From the NCBI GenBank assembly GCA_964459305.1, contig CAYWNA010000057.1:1-59686 (forward strand): a stretch of 59,686 nucleotides of DNA, in the 5' to 3' direction. This DNA is from CAYWNA01 sp964459305. GTDB taxonomy: Bacteria; Planctomycetota; Planctomycetia; Pirellulales; Pirellulaceae. Positions 45,656-54,642 of this stretch are shown here, in pieces. Under the pieces are notes generated by a model that was not told where the DNA came from, searched no databases, and saw only the letters and a list, made by a program, of their open reading frames with translations. Position numbers and translations under genes: made by a program. Position 1 is the stretch's first letter. Every line of letters starts with the position of its first letter.

Positions 45656-47488
45656 TCACTTCTTCAGGCGTTCGCTGAGCCCAGGGTAAGCGGGATCCAA
45701 GGCCGCGGCCTCACGAAACATGGCCGCCGCTCCTGCTTTGTCTCCCAACGCGTCCAGACTATCGCCCAATTGAAATCGGATTCTGACCTGAACAGCCGGT
45801 GGCGTCCACTCCGGGCAGTGGTCCACGGCTTGCTGCAAGTATTGCTTGCCCAACTCGTAATCTCCGTGACGGCGATGATAGTCGCCCAGTCGGGACAACG
45901 CGGTAGAGTCGCTGGGATTAGCATCTACGGCCTTCTGATGAGCTTCCAGGGCTTCATCGTCGTCTCCCATGCTTTCGAGCAGGCGCCCGTATTGGCTCAC
46001 GATATCGGGATGCGCGGGTAGGGCCTCGGCGGCCATTTCTGCCAGCGGCAGCGCCTCTTTGTTCTTTCCCGCCCAACTGAGCGTCATGGCCAGGGTGTGC
46101 ACGGCCATAACGTTGTCCACGGGCGTGATTTGTTCCCGTACACGCCGTTCGACCTTCTCGAACAGTTCCGGTGAATCCCTAAAATCTGTCAAGAGCCTCA
46201 TCGCGTGAAGCCGCTGACACAAGGCGCGACCCAGATCACCGTGGGAGCGCAAGTTGGGATGGACATGATCCAAAAAGCATTCCAATCCCTTCGAGGACAC
46301 CAAACCGTATTTGCGTTCGAGCAATTGGGGAAAATCGATCACGTCCAGTCCCTGGTCCTTGGCAACCTGGTCGACGATTTCGCGGATCTCTGACGGTGCT
46401 CGCAACGGGCACACATCTTCATTCTTGGCGCGAACGAAATACGCCACGGCTTCCTGCTTGCGTCCCGCGGCCAGCAAAGCATCGGCCAGGAACCAAAGCC
46501 CGTGAGCGTGACGCCCGTCGATCTTTTCCGCTTCCGACAACAGTTGCACGGCCCGTTCGGGATCGCCATCGGCCACCGCTTGGCGTCCCGCGGTGATCAG
46601 CGACTTCCATTGATCGAGCTGAGCCTTATCAAGCGGCGACTGCTCGCTCTTGAAGGGCGTGAAATCCGTCAGGTTGGCCGCGGGTTGGACGAGGATCACA
46701 CGGGCACCTGCCGCGTGGGCCGTGCGCGTTGCGCGTTCGAGGCTGTCACGGAAATGCTCGATCACTCCGCGGTGCCACACGTCGTCGCGATGGTACGCAT
46801 CGAGGCCGACAACCTCAAGCCTCGTTGTGACTTCGGAGGGAAGCTGCTGGGAAGGGGGCGGCCGCTGATGCACGGCACGTTCCAGCAGGCCGAAGATCCG
46901 CGAGTGCGACGCGATTCGCAGCATGCGTCTGACAGCGGGATGCTGATCGCGAACCTCGTGGTAGGTGCGCTCTTCCAGGAACTCGTTGTGACCTGTGTAG
47001 ATGACGAACAGGTCCGGCTGGTACTGGGACAGTTCGTCCATCAGCAGGGCCAAACGATAACTGGCGTAGGATATGCCGCCACAATTGACGATCTCCCATT
47101 GGCGGTGCGGGGCGACTTCCTCCAACATCGCTTTGAGCCAGGTACCGAAATAGGCACGGTGGTCGTAGGGGTGCCCGAAGGTGGTCGATCCACCGAGACA
47201 AAAAACCCGGAAGGCCTTCGGGGATTTCTGAACGGGAAAGCTCTGCTGGTTGAAAAAGCTCTGCTTCAACGGATTGGTCGTGTAGCGATCGCCTTCCCTG
47301 ACGAACAGGGGAACTCCCGGTTCAAATCCCACGAACGGATCACCGCGTTCGGTAGCAGGATCGATGCCCAGCAAAGCGAGCAGTAATTCCGCCAGGACGA
47401 AGAAAACCAGAAGCGTAATAATCGTGAAAAGCGCTTTCTTGCGCCAGGAGAGCTTTCGTTTCCGGTCTGACGGAGTGGAGGCGGACAT
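45656..47488 (-). CDS. membrane-anchored SGNH-hydrolase-like protein with C-terminal TPRs
   Basis: 610 aa from the ATG at 47488 (the frame allows ten more codons). After a basic start, one membrane helix (ALFTIITLLVFFVLAELLLA) anchors it. An SGNH-like domain has block I VFCLGGSTTFGHPYD, block II NCGGISYASYR, block III YTGHNEFLEERTYHE and a C-terminal DHVHPNLRSHG with the Asp-x-x-His. TPR helices sit inside the domain (AERDGR-like VADGDPERAVQLLSEAEKID) and in the last ~170 residues (GDYHRRHGDYELGKQYLQQA). It heads the minus-strand half of the ASPIC island. Possibly an acyl or sulfo-ester hydrolase/transferase on exported glycans; substrate unknown. Confidence 0.82.
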   Translation of the reverse strand: MSASTPSDRKRKLSWRKKALFTIITLLVFFVLAELLLALLGIDPATERGDPFVGFEPGVPLFVREGDRYTTNPLKQSFFNQQSFPVQKSPKAFRVFCLGGSTTFGHPYDHRAYFGTWLKAMLEEVAPHRQWEIVNCGGISYASYRLALLMDELSQYQPDLFVIYTGHNEFLEERTYHEVRDQHPAVRRMLRIASHSRIFGLLERAVHQRPPPSQQLPSEVTTRLEVVGLDAYHRDDVWHRGVIEHFRDSLERATRTAHAAGARVILVQPAANLTDFTPFKSEQSPLDKAQLDQWKSLITAGRQAVADGDPERAVQLLSEAEKIDGRHAHGLWFLADALLAAGRKQEAVAYFVRAKNEDVCPLRAPSEIREIVDQVAKDQGLDVIDFPQLLERKYGLVSSKGLECFLDHVHPNLRSHGDLGRALCQRLHAMRLLTDFRDSPELFEKVERRVREQITPVDNVMAVHTLAMTLSWAGKNKEALPLAEMAAEALPAHPDIVSQYGRLLESMGDDDEALEAHQKAVDANPSDSTALSRLGDYHRRHGDYELGKQYLQQAVDHCPEWTPPAVQVRIRFQLGDSLDALGDKAGAAAMFREAAALDPAYPGLSERLKK

Positions 47489-47518
47489 GATAAATCGCCA
47501 CACGAATTGCCGAGCCAT

Positions 47519-47848
47519 ACCGCCCGCGGTCCGGATTGATCGTAACCCGAAGCGTCAGCGAGGGCGTAACGCGTTGCCTCGCTCACCAGCCTTTTGCATG
47601 AGTCATCGCAAATCGTTTTGTAGGATGGCTTTCCAAAGCCGTCCATCGACGGGCTTGAAGCCCATCGTACGAAGACTCACGGCGTTTCGTGCAAAAACCT
47701 GTCACGCTTCGGGTTTCTGGGGAATGTGTCAAACTTGACCGCTGGCAGTACAACCCTACATGCCAAAAACAAGTGGCTGGCAACGACCTTCGATCGTCCA
47801 CCAGCCACACACATCTGCTATTGATGCTCAGATAACCGTCACGTGGGA
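47519..47848. other. intergenic region rich in repeat fragments
   Basis: 330 bp between the SGNH-TPR start and the DUF1559 stop. It holds AACCCGAAGCGTCAGCGAGG (47544-47563) with a partial inverted copy CACGCTTCGGGTT (47703-47715), and between them GGATGGCTTTCCAAAGCC and GACGGGCTTGAAGCCCATCG hairpins. The terminator at 47773-47808 is listed separately. No gene is supported. Confidence 0.5.
47773..47808 (-). terminator. Rho-independent terminator of the DUF1559 operon
   Basis: On the minus strand GTGGCTGG / CCAGCCAC enclose an inner hairpin (GACGAT / GTCGTT region), and the stem is followed by TTGTTTTTGG. It lies about 40 bp past the DUF1559 stop. Confidence 0.75.
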
Positions 47849-48937
47849 TTAGAACGGCTCGATTGCCAACTTGTCATTGCGCACGCCCAGCTTGTACCGC
47901 ATTTCGTTGCTAATGTCCTGGCTGAAGAAATGCACGGTCGCGTCACACATCACCGCCTGAGCGCCACCGGGATGGTAACTGCTCCATCCATGGCAACGGC
48001 GATCACCCGCGCCGTTGCGATGGTCAGAGTCCTGTAGCCAGGCAATGTTCCTGTTGTTCATGGGATTACGTATCGGGTTGATCGCCCCAAGTGGGCTCAT
48101 CCACGCGGAGTCAAGACCCGGTGTGTCGACGAAGGTGTTGCCATTCCCTCTGCCTAACCAGTGCATGTCTTCAAAAACAGCGATCGTGTTTGCAGTACCG
48201 TCGAGGATCTCAGCCATGCGAACGGATCCGGTATACTTAAAAACACCATTGATGTTCACCTGCTCGCGATAATACTCGCCATTCACCCACGGTGTACCGG
48301 GATTCGCACCCCTGTGAAACATCCGTGGAAATTCTGCTGGGCTCCCAAACCCGTTGAATCTGTCCGGCACTGCAATACAGTCTTTCCAACCACCCCAAAT
48401 ATGTCCCATGTTGCCGACGTAGTCAGTGCGAGCAGCATTTCCCAATCTCCCCCACCTGTAGCCGGGGAGCTGGCTGGGAAGCACAACCTCGTGCGGGCAA
48501 GAGGGACACAACACACTATCTATTGGCGTCGCTGCTACTTCCCTGTTATTGGCAGTTTCGAACATGAGGCAGTTGTTGTTGTTGATCGACCTGTCGATTC
48601 TGTCATACAGGGCAGATTCTTCCATGTAAGGCAAAGCTTTGACGATCCACGAGAGCTGATTCCATCTTGCGCGGTTGGTGGGATACCCAGGCACCCGATG
48701 CCCGTTATTCCCGTTATCGGCATTCCACGGGAAACGCTCCCTGTACTTGTCGGCGTAGTTGTGACACGCCAAGCCAAGCTGTTTCAGATTGTTCGAACAC
48801 TCCGCACGCCGGGCGGCCTCGCGAGCCGCTTGGATGGCCGGCAGTAGAAGGGCAACCAAGATACCGATGATGGCAATGACAACCAATAACTCCACAAGCG
48901 TAAAGCCGCTATGCCGTGAGAACGGTCTTCGGGACAT
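47849..48937 (-). CDS. DUF1559 type IV pilin-like (pseudopilin) protein
   Basis: 362 aa. The N-terminus has a prepilin motif GFTLVELLVVIAIIGILVAL after MSRRPFSRHS, expected to be cleaved and methylated by a prepilin peptidase. EAARRAECSNNLKQLGLACH is the DUF1559 signature. The C-terminal HxG-type block SSYHPGGAQAVMCDATVHF is typical of DUF1559 (SBP_bac_10 family). Such genes are highly amplified in planctomycetes; the function is unknown. It follows the lipoprotein gene by 49 bp on the same strand. Confidence 0.93.
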   Translation of the reverse strand: MSRRPFSRHSGFTLVELLVVIAIIGILVALLLPAIQAAREAARRAECSNNLKQLGLACHNYADKYRERFPWNADNGNNGHRVPGYPTNRARWNQLSWIVKALPYMEESALYDRIDRSINNNNCLMFETANNREVAATPIDSVLCPSCPHEVVLPSQLPGYRWGRLGNAARTDYVGNMGHIWGGWKDCIAVPDRFNGFGSPAEFPRMFHRGANPGTPWVNGEYYREQVNINGVFKYTGSVRMAEILDGTANTIAVFEDMHWLGRGNGNTFVDTPGLDSAWMSPLGAINPIRNPMNNRNIAWLQDSDHRNGAGDRRCHGWSSYHPGGAQAVMCDATVHFFSQDISNEMRYKLGVRNDKLAIEPF

Positions 48938-48986
48938 AACATCACCTCTGCAAAAAGTAACGAAGAAACGAAAAAAGAATCAATGC

Positions 48987-49547
48987 TCAACCAGAATCAG
49001 AATCCGCCGAGGCGGCTGATTGGATGTCTATATTGTCAGATTCCGTCGATGCGCTGGAATCAGAATCCGCCGAGGCGGCTGATTGGATGTCTATATTGAT
49101 CGTATTGGCTCCCGAGGTCACTTCAACTTCTTTCGGAGTTGTCTCCGCGCTCATGTATTCCTTGGGCACCATGCCCGGTTCCTCAGATTCAGGGCCCGCT
49201 GTGGGGTCCGCACTGCCCGACATGTAATCGGGTTCTTCATCCCCCATCGCCATGTCCCCGCCCATCGGCACCAACACAACCTTGTACTTGCCCACCATAG
49301 CCCCCGGCGTCCCTGAGACCCCGGTAAGGAGCGTGTAGCTGCCATCCTCAGCGATCTGACCGCTGGCTACCTGATTGGCTTCGTGAATCGGCTGGAAGTC
49401 AATCCTACAATTCACGGCCGGCTGACCATCGATCGTAACCTTTCCAGTCACCGGACTCGTCTTCAGCCCCGACGGACCACAGCCCACGACTGCGACAGTA
49501 GCCAATCCAGCACATACAACAACAAAGCAGAAATGTGATCTCGCCAT
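48987..49547 (-). CDS. lipoprotein with carboxypeptidase-regulatory-like domain, partner of DUF1559
   Basis: 186 aa from the ATG at 49547, with GGGAG upstream; the frame extends to 49700. The signal peptide ends VAVVGCGPSG, a lipobox. TSPVTGKVTIDGQPAVNCRI and GSYTLLTG then GKYKVVLVP indicate a CarboxypepD/Ig-like domain, the usual companion of DUF1559 genes. The C-terminal ~35 residues are Ser/Asp/Ala-rich and contain two copies of NIDIQSAASADSDS, encoded by a perfect 42-bp direct repeat. Probably exported and anchored to the outer membrane. Confidence 0.85.
   Translation of the reverse strand: MARSHFCFVVVCAGLATVAVVGCGPSGLKTSPVTGKVTIDGQPAVNCRIDFQPIHEANQVASGQIAEDGSYTLLTGVSGTPGAMVGKYKVVLVPMGGDMAMGDEEPDYMSGSADPTAGPESEEPGMVPKEYMSAETTPKEVEVTSGANTINIDIQSAASADSDSSASTESDNIDIQSAASADSDSG
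48994..49098. repeat. intragenic direct repeat, two 42-bp copies
   Basis: A 42-bp sequence starting GAATCAGAATCCGCCGAGGC at 48994-49035 recurs exactly at 49057-49098 (period 63 bp, in frame). It duplicates the acidic Ser/Asp-rich tail of the lipoprotein and is prone to copy-number change. Confidence 0.9.
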
Positions 49548-49965
49548 CTGACAACGCTCCCAAGTGGTCCGTAAGTCTACAACTAAATCTACATCATTAA
49601 AAAACCTACCTGTAAATTTAACCGTGAAAGTCGCCCGCCGTCCAGTCGTAATAACCCAAGAAACCCATTTGTTTTGCCCCGCCGACAGGCCATCCCCCAA
49701 CGGCCATCCCCCAAAGGCAGTTCACGACTGTAACGTCCTGAAGAGGGCATCAAATCCAAAATCCGAGATGTCGAAACGACTGCCGACGAGTTCGGCTTGT
49801 GGCCTTACTGCTCAGCCTGCATAATCTCCGATCGTGATGACATGCGCATTCCGATTTAGGGGTTTCGGGTATATTTCGAGTAGTCGGACTTCCCGGATTG
49901 GTACCGGTGTATCAATTGTCGATGTCGAGACCCCAAGCGACTTCGCACAACGAAAGAGGACCATC
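49548..49965. other. intergenic region between divergent genes
   Basis: 418 bp between the DUF1559-partner lipoprotein (minus) and proS (plus). It holds a 14-bp tandem duplication GGCCATCCCCCAA(C/A) at about 49688-49714, and AAAGAGGA as the proS Shine-Dalgarno. The frame of proS stays open back to 49834 but the extension is not conserved-looking. No separate gene seen. Confidence 0.45.
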
Positions 49966-51480
49966 ATGGCGAAGAAGGCAAGAAACGCGATTAGCCCCAC
50001 GCGCGAGGAAGACTACCCCGAATGGTATCAGCAGGTTGTTAAGGCGGCTGATTTGGCGGAGACGTCGCCCGTACGCGGTTGCATGGTGATCAAACCATGG
50101 GGATGGGGGGTTTGGGAGAATATGCAGCGGGTCCTGGACGGCATGTTCAAGGATACGGGACACGAAAACGCCTACTTTCCGTTGTTCATCCCCATAAGTT
50201 TCCTGGAAAAGGAAGCGGAGCACGTCGAGGGCTTTGCCAAGGAATGCGCTGTGGTCACGCACCATCGGCTGGAGCCTGGCCCGGACGGTGGTTTGGTTCC
50301 GAAGGGCGAGCTCGAAGAACCATACATCGTGCGGCCCACAAGCGAGACCATTATTGGGGCAAAGTATGCCGAATGGGTGCAGTCGTACCGCGACTTGCCG
50401 ATTCTCATCAACCAGTGGGCCAACGTTGTGCGGTGGGAGATGCGCACGCGTCTGTTTCTGCGTACCACGGAATTCCTATGGCAGGAAGGACATACGGCAC
50501 ACGCAACGGAACAGGAAGCTCGCGAAGAAACCTCGTTGATGCTGAATGTCTACGCCGATTTTGCCGAGAACTGGATGGCGATGCCTGTGATCAAAGGCGA
50601 GAAGACGGCGGACGAACGCTTTCCCGGCGCCGTGTCGACTCTGACGATCGAGGCCATGATGCAGGATCGCAAAGCACTCCAGGCCGGCACGTCGCACTTC
50701 CTGGGGCAGAACTTCTCGCGGGCTCAGGATATCAAGTTCCAAGATCAGCATGGCAAGGAGGTCTATGCCTGGACCACGTCGTGGGGCGTCTCCACTCGGC
50801 TGATCGGAGCCGTGATCATGACGCACGGCGATGACGATGGCCTGATTTTGCCACCCAAGCTCGCGCCCAAGCATGTGGTCATTTCACCGATCTATCGCAG
50901 CGACGAAGAACGCGGTCAGGTCTTGGATTACTGTCAGAGCCTAATGAAGGAACTGAATGACCAACCGTTTGCCGACGGCCGGATCCGGGCCTGGATCGAC
51001 GACCGCGACATCCGTGGTGGAGAAAAGAACTGGCAACACATCAAACGCGGGGTGCCATTGCGAGCCGAAGTCGGCCCCAGGGATCTTGCGAAGAACGCAG
51101 TGTTTTTGGCACGCCGCGACACGGGCGAAAAGCGTGGCGTGGATCGAAGCGAATTCGTCGGCACTGTCGGCAACCTGCTGGAAGAAATGCAGACTGGCTT
51201 GTTCGATCGAGCGCTCGCATTGCGCAAGGCGAACACGCAAAACATCGACACTCTGGATGATTTCAAAGATTATTTCACGCCGAAGAACGCGGAAAGGCCG
51301 GAAACCCACGGCGGCTTTGCAATGTGTCACTGGACTGAAGATCCAGCGGTGGACGAAGTGCTGAAGGACCTGAAAGTAACCATCCGTTGTATACCGCTGG
51401 ATGCCGAGGAAGAACAAGGTACTTGCATTTTCACGGGAAAACCCAGTTCGGGCCGGGCGGTGTTTGGGAAAGCATACTAA
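49966..51480 (+). CDS. proS: prolyl-tRNA synthetase (archaeal/eukaryal type)
   Basis: 504 aa from the ATG at 49966 (MAKKARNAISPTREEDYPEW), with AAAGAGGA upstream; the frame extends to 49834. Class II motifs: motif 1 around GYNVWENM-like GWGVWENMQRVLDGMFKDTG, motif 2 WEMRTRLFLRTTEFLWQEGH, motif 3 SWGVSTRLIGAVIMTHGDD. The anticodon-binding domain starts HVVISPIYRSDEERG, and the C-terminal zinc-binding-like extension ends in AY with a terminal Tyr, as in the type without the bacterial editing insertion. Length fits that type rather than the ~570-aa E. coli type. Function secure. Confidence 0.96.
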   Translation: MAKKARNAISPTREEDYPEWYQQVVKAADLAETSPVRGCMVIKPWGWGVWENMQRVLDGMFKDTGHENAYFPLFIPISFLEKEAEHVEGFAKECAVVTHHRLEPGPDGGLVPKGELEEPYIVRPTSETIIGAKYAEWVQSYRDLPILINQWANVVRWEMRTRLFLRTTEFLWQEGHTAHATEQEAREETSLMLNVYADFAENWMAMPVIKGEKTADERFPGAVSTLTIEAMMQDRKALQAGTSHFLGQNFSRAQDIKFQDQHGKEVYAWTTSWGVSTRLIGAVIMTHGDDDGLILPPKLAPKHVVISPIYRSDEERGQVLDYCQSLMKELNDQPFADGRIRAWIDDRDIRGGEKNWQHIKRGVPLRAEVGPRDLAKNAVFLARRDTGEKRGVDRSEFVGTVGNLLEEMQTGLFDRALALRKANTQNIDTLDDFKDYFTPKNAERPETHGGFAMCHWTEDPAVDEVLKDLKVTIRCIPLDAEEEQGTCIFTGKPSSGRAVFGKAY

Positions 51481-51539
51481 GCGCGGGCGGCGCCCTTGAA
51501 ATTCGAAATCCGAGCTCCGCATTTTGAGTTTTCTGCCTT

Positions 51540-52082
51540 ATGGGCACCATCAAACAACACCCGCCTGCCCTTCTGCTATTGGCTGCTTTCAGCCGCTACG
51601 AGGCGGGGCTGGACTGGGCCTGCGAACGGGCAGGCGAGAGCTTTGGCCCGATTTCGATTCGTAGCGAGGTGTTCCCCTTCGAGAACACGGGCTACTACGA
51701 GCGAGCGATGGGGGCTGGGTTGAAGAAAGTATTGCTCGCCTTTGAGAACCCGATCGATCCTGGCCAATTGGCCGACATCAAACACCAAACCAACGCGTGG
51801 GAGGCACTCTATCAGCGGTCGAACGATTGTCCCGAGCAACGTCCCTTGAACCTGGACCCGGGGTATTTGACGGAGGCCAAATTGGTGCTGGCAACCACCA
51901 AGGACCGAGATCACCGTGTATACTTGAACAATGGAATCTACGCCGAAGTGACGTTGTACTATCAACGAGGCCAAGGATGGAAGACGCGCGAGTGGACGTA
52001 TCCGGACTATCGTAGCCCCGCTTATCATCACTTTTTCACCCGCTGCCGAGAATACTTGCGCAAGCGAAAACATGAACGCTGA
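51540..52082 (+). CDS. DUF4416 family protein
   Basis: 180 aa. SEVFPFENTGYYERAMGAGL, KVLLAFENPIDPGQLADIKH with TNAWE, NLDPGYLTEAKLVLATTKDR and VYLNNGIYAEVTLYY follow the DUF4416 pattern (PF14385). No membrane segment or signal peptide; function of the family is not known. It overlaps the next gene by 11 bp, implying coupling with the WecA-like transferase. Confidence 0.85.
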   Translation: MGTIKQHPPALLLLAAFSRYEAGLDWACERAGESFGPISIRSEVFPFENTGYYERAMGAGLKKVLLAFENPIDPGQLADIKHQTNAWEALYQRSNDCPEQRPLNLDPGYLTEAKLVLATTKDRDHRVYLNNGIYAEVTLYYQRGQGWKTREWTYPDYRSPAYHHFFTRCREYLRKRKHER

Positions 52083-53199
52083 AGTCCCCTTCTGGTTCTT
52101 TCTTGCCTCAGTCGCCCCCAGTCTTCTGGTTGCACTGTTCGCAGCATACCTTGTTCGACGCTGGGCACCATCGTGGGGGCTGATCGATAGACCGGCCGAA
52201 CGCAAGGTGCACACCACGCCAACTCCAATGGGTGGAGGTCTGGCGATCTGGCTTGGCGTCGTCACACCTCTGGGCATCGGCCAGGTTCTCTTGTGGTTGG
52301 TAGATTCGGGGCAGATCGACGCGCATGTGCTGCCGGAGTTTGCCCAACCACACGTCAAAGGTCTTGTCCAGCAGTCGGCTAAGTTATGGGTAATGCTCGG
52401 GGCAGGATCTGTGTTGATGGCCATTGGTCTTGTGGACGACCGAAGGGGGTTGCCTTGGCAACTGCGCCTGGGAGCTCAATTCGCTGTGGCCGCCATTTGC
52501 GTCACCTGGCAGGATTGGCGATTGACGGCCTTCATCGACTTCCCCGCTGTAACATGGCTGCTGTCGGTCCTGTGGATTGTGGCACTGGTCAACTCATTCA
52601 ACATGCTCGACAACATGGACGGGCTGTCCGCCGGGATTGCGGCCATTGCGGCCGGTCTGCTAGCCACGGTTTTGCTGACGGTCGCGGCCCCGGATGCAGG
52701 CGGTCCGCAGTTGTTCGTGGGCGGATTCCTGCTCGTTGTGGTAGGCGCCCTGATCGGGTTTCTGTGGCACAATCGGCCCATAGCCAGACTGTTCATGGGG
52801 GATGCAGGGAGCTATTTCGTAGGTTTTTGCATTGCTGTTACCACGTTGCAGGCGACTTTTGCCGGTTACGACAGTACGAGACAATATTCGGTTTTTGCGC
52901 CGCTGTGCGTGATGGTCGTGCCCTTATACGACATGATCACCGTACTGTGGATCCGCGTTCGGCAAGGGCGCAGTCCGTTTCAACCGGACAAGAGCCACTT
53001 CTCCCACCGTCTGGTAGAACTCGGTTTGACGAAATGGCAAGCCGTCCTTACCATCTATCTGATAACTGCCACCTGCGGGCTGGGGGCGCTGCTCCTGCAC
53101 CGAGTGGATGCCGTGGGAGCGTGGATCGTCGGGTTGATGATCTCCTGCATTGTTCTGCTGATCGCGATTCTGGAAACGGCGGGTCGTCGCAACCCCTAG
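52072..53199 (+). CDS. WecA/MraY-like undecaprenyl-phosphate sugar-1-phosphate transferase
   Basis: 375 aa with about ten hydrophobic segments. RPAERKVHTTPTPMGGGLAI is the conserved N-terminal block. Cytoplasmic loops carry the catalytic residues GLVDDRRGLPWQLRLGAQF and NMLDNMDGLSAGI, then LFMGDAGSYFVGF and the late His block PDKSHFSHRLVELG. It attaches a sugar-1-phosphate (often GlcNAc-1-P) to undecaprenyl phosphate, the first step of a surface glycan. The downstream KS-like gene and upstream DUF4416 are on the same strand. Confidence 0.9.
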   Translation: MNAEVPFWFFLASVAPSLLVALFAAYLVRRWAPSWGLIDRPAERKVHTTPTPMGGGLAIWLGVVTPLGIGQVLLWLVDSGQIDAHVLPEFAQPHVKGLVQQSAKLWVMLGAGSVLMAIGLVDDRRGLPWQLRLGAQFAVAAICVTWQDWRLTAFIDFPAVTWLLSVLWIVALVNSFNMLDNMDGLSAGIAAIAAGLLATVLLTVAAPDAGGPQLFVGGFLLVVVGALIGFLWHNRPIARLFMGDAGSYFVGFCIAVTTLQATFAGYDSTRQYSVFAPLCVMVVPLYDMITVLWIRVRQGRSPFQPDKSHFSHRLVELGLTKWQAVLTIYLITATCGLGALLLHRVDAVGAWIVGLMISCIVLLIAILETAGRRNP

Positions 53200-53261
53200 T
53201 TGATGCGTCAAACTTGATTTGTGACGTTGGCTGCCACCGGCGGAACGTCACACTGAACGGA

Positions 53262-54533
53262 ATGCATATGCTCCAACATAGTGAGATCGTGATTACGGGG
53301 ATCGGGATCGTGAGCCCGATCGGCGTAGGCCGCGAGGCGTTCTGGGACTCACTGCGCGCTGGGCGAAGCGGCGTTGGCCCGCTTCCGGTTGCCGCGGGCA
53401 ACGACTTGCCAGTGAAGTTCGGGGCTGAGATCAAGGACTTCGATCCGAAGCAATTCGTTAAGCCGCGCAAGAGCCTCAAGGTGATGTGCCGCGAGATACA
53501 GATGGGTTATTCGGCTGCCGTAATGGCCATGCAAGACACCGGCCTGAGCAAAGGCGACGTCGATCCGGATCGATTCGGCGTGGTGCTTGGCAGCGAGATG
53601 TTCTACTGCGATCTCAACGAGTTGGCCGACGCTTATCGGAAATGCGTGGTCGACGGCGAACTCACGCCTGAATTGTGGGGCGAAGGCGCGATGAGCGACC
53701 TGTATCCGCTGTGGATGCTCAAGTACCTACCCAACATGATCGCGTGCCACGTGGCCATCGCTCAAGATGCGCGTGGTCCCAACAACACGATCACTTTGGA
53801 CGAAGTGTCCAGCCTGCTGGCCTTGATCGAAGGCGTCGGCACCATTCAGCGCGGGGCAGCGGACGTGATGATCACCGGCGGTTCCGGCTCCCGAATCAAT
53901 CTGACTCGTATACTGTACCGCGGCGATAGTACGTGGTCGCATCGAAATGATGATCCCCAAGCCGCATGCCGTCCGTTTGATGCGGATCGAGACGGGGGCG
54001 TGATCGGCGAGGGCGCCGGCGCAATCATCTTGGAGAGCCGCCAGCATGCCGAGGCGCGCGGCGCGAACATCGTCGCCAGCGTACTGGGGTACGGCCACAG
54101 TTTCGAGAACCCATCGAACCCGCGTGGCCGCCCTGGGGACGCCATTCGCCAGTCCATCAATGCCGCTTTGCGCAGTGCCGAGCTTACCGTGTCAGACGTC
54201 GGCCACGTAAACGCTCACGGGGCGAGTATGGTTGAGCAGGACCAGATCGAGGCGCAAGCCATTCACGACTGCCTGGGCGATACACCGGTCACCGCGCTGA
54301 AAAGCTACTTCGGATGCCTTGCGTCCGGCACGGGTGCGGTGGAGATGGCAGGCAGCGTGCTGGCAATTCCTGAAGGCGAGGTACCGCCAACCCTCAACTA
54401 TGAACGCCCCGATCCGGCATGCCCCGTGAACGTCATTCGCGGCGAGCCCTTGCGAACAGATAACAGCGTCGCCTTGGTGTTGAGCCAATCGTTGACTGGT
54501 CAAGCGGCGGCTGTGGTAATCGCGGCCCCATAG
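53262..54533 (+). CDS. beta-ketoacyl synthase-like protein lacking the catalytic Cys
   Basis: 423 aa from the ATG at 53262 (Met also at 53268). The open frame extends back to 52386 but only inside the upstream gene in another frame. It opens EIVITGIGIVSPIGVGREAF like FabF and has PFDADRDGGVIGEGAGAIIL. The active-site segment reads GPNNTITLDEVSS where FabF has xTACAS, so Glu181 sits at the Cys position. His319 in VNAHGAS is kept, but the second His motif is KSYFGC (Cys352 instead of His). This is a KS with a degenerate Cys-His-His triad, comparable to chain-length factors or KSQ-type proteins. It may pair with an active KS elsewhere. Confidence 0.75.
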   Translation: MHMLQHSEIVITGIGIVSPIGVGREAFWDSLRAGRSGVGPLPVAAGNDLPVKFGAEIKDFDPKQFVKPRKSLKVMCREIQMGYSAAVMAMQDTGLSKGDVDPDRFGVVLGSEMFYCDLNELADAYRKCVVDGELTPELWGEGAMSDLYPLWMLKYLPNMIACHVAIAQDARGPNNTITLDEVSSLLALIEGVGTIQRGAADVMITGGSGSRINLTRILYRGDSTWSHRNDDPQAACRPFDADRDGGVIGEGAGAIILESRQHAEARGANIVASVLGYGHSFENPSNPRGRPGDAIRQSINAALRSAELTVSDVGHVNAHGASMVEQDQIEAQAIHDCLGDTPVTALKSYFGCLASGTGAVEMAGSVLAIPEGEVPPTLNYERPDPACPVNVIRGEPLRTDNSVALVLSQSLTGQAAAVVIAAP

Positions 54534-54642
54534 TCCTCGCCCCTCCTCCGGGTCGGGTCTAATGCGAATGTCACTTGCGCCAAACCGCCCCATGTCTCGC
54601 TCGGCAAACGCGACCTGGCCTTGATCGTAACTCCGGCATCGA

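Noticed and set aside
52386..53261. N-terminal extension of the ketosynthase-like frame
   Set aside because: It overlaps the WecA-like gene in another frame and has Arg/Cys/His-rich shadow composition; the family N-terminus starts at 53262.
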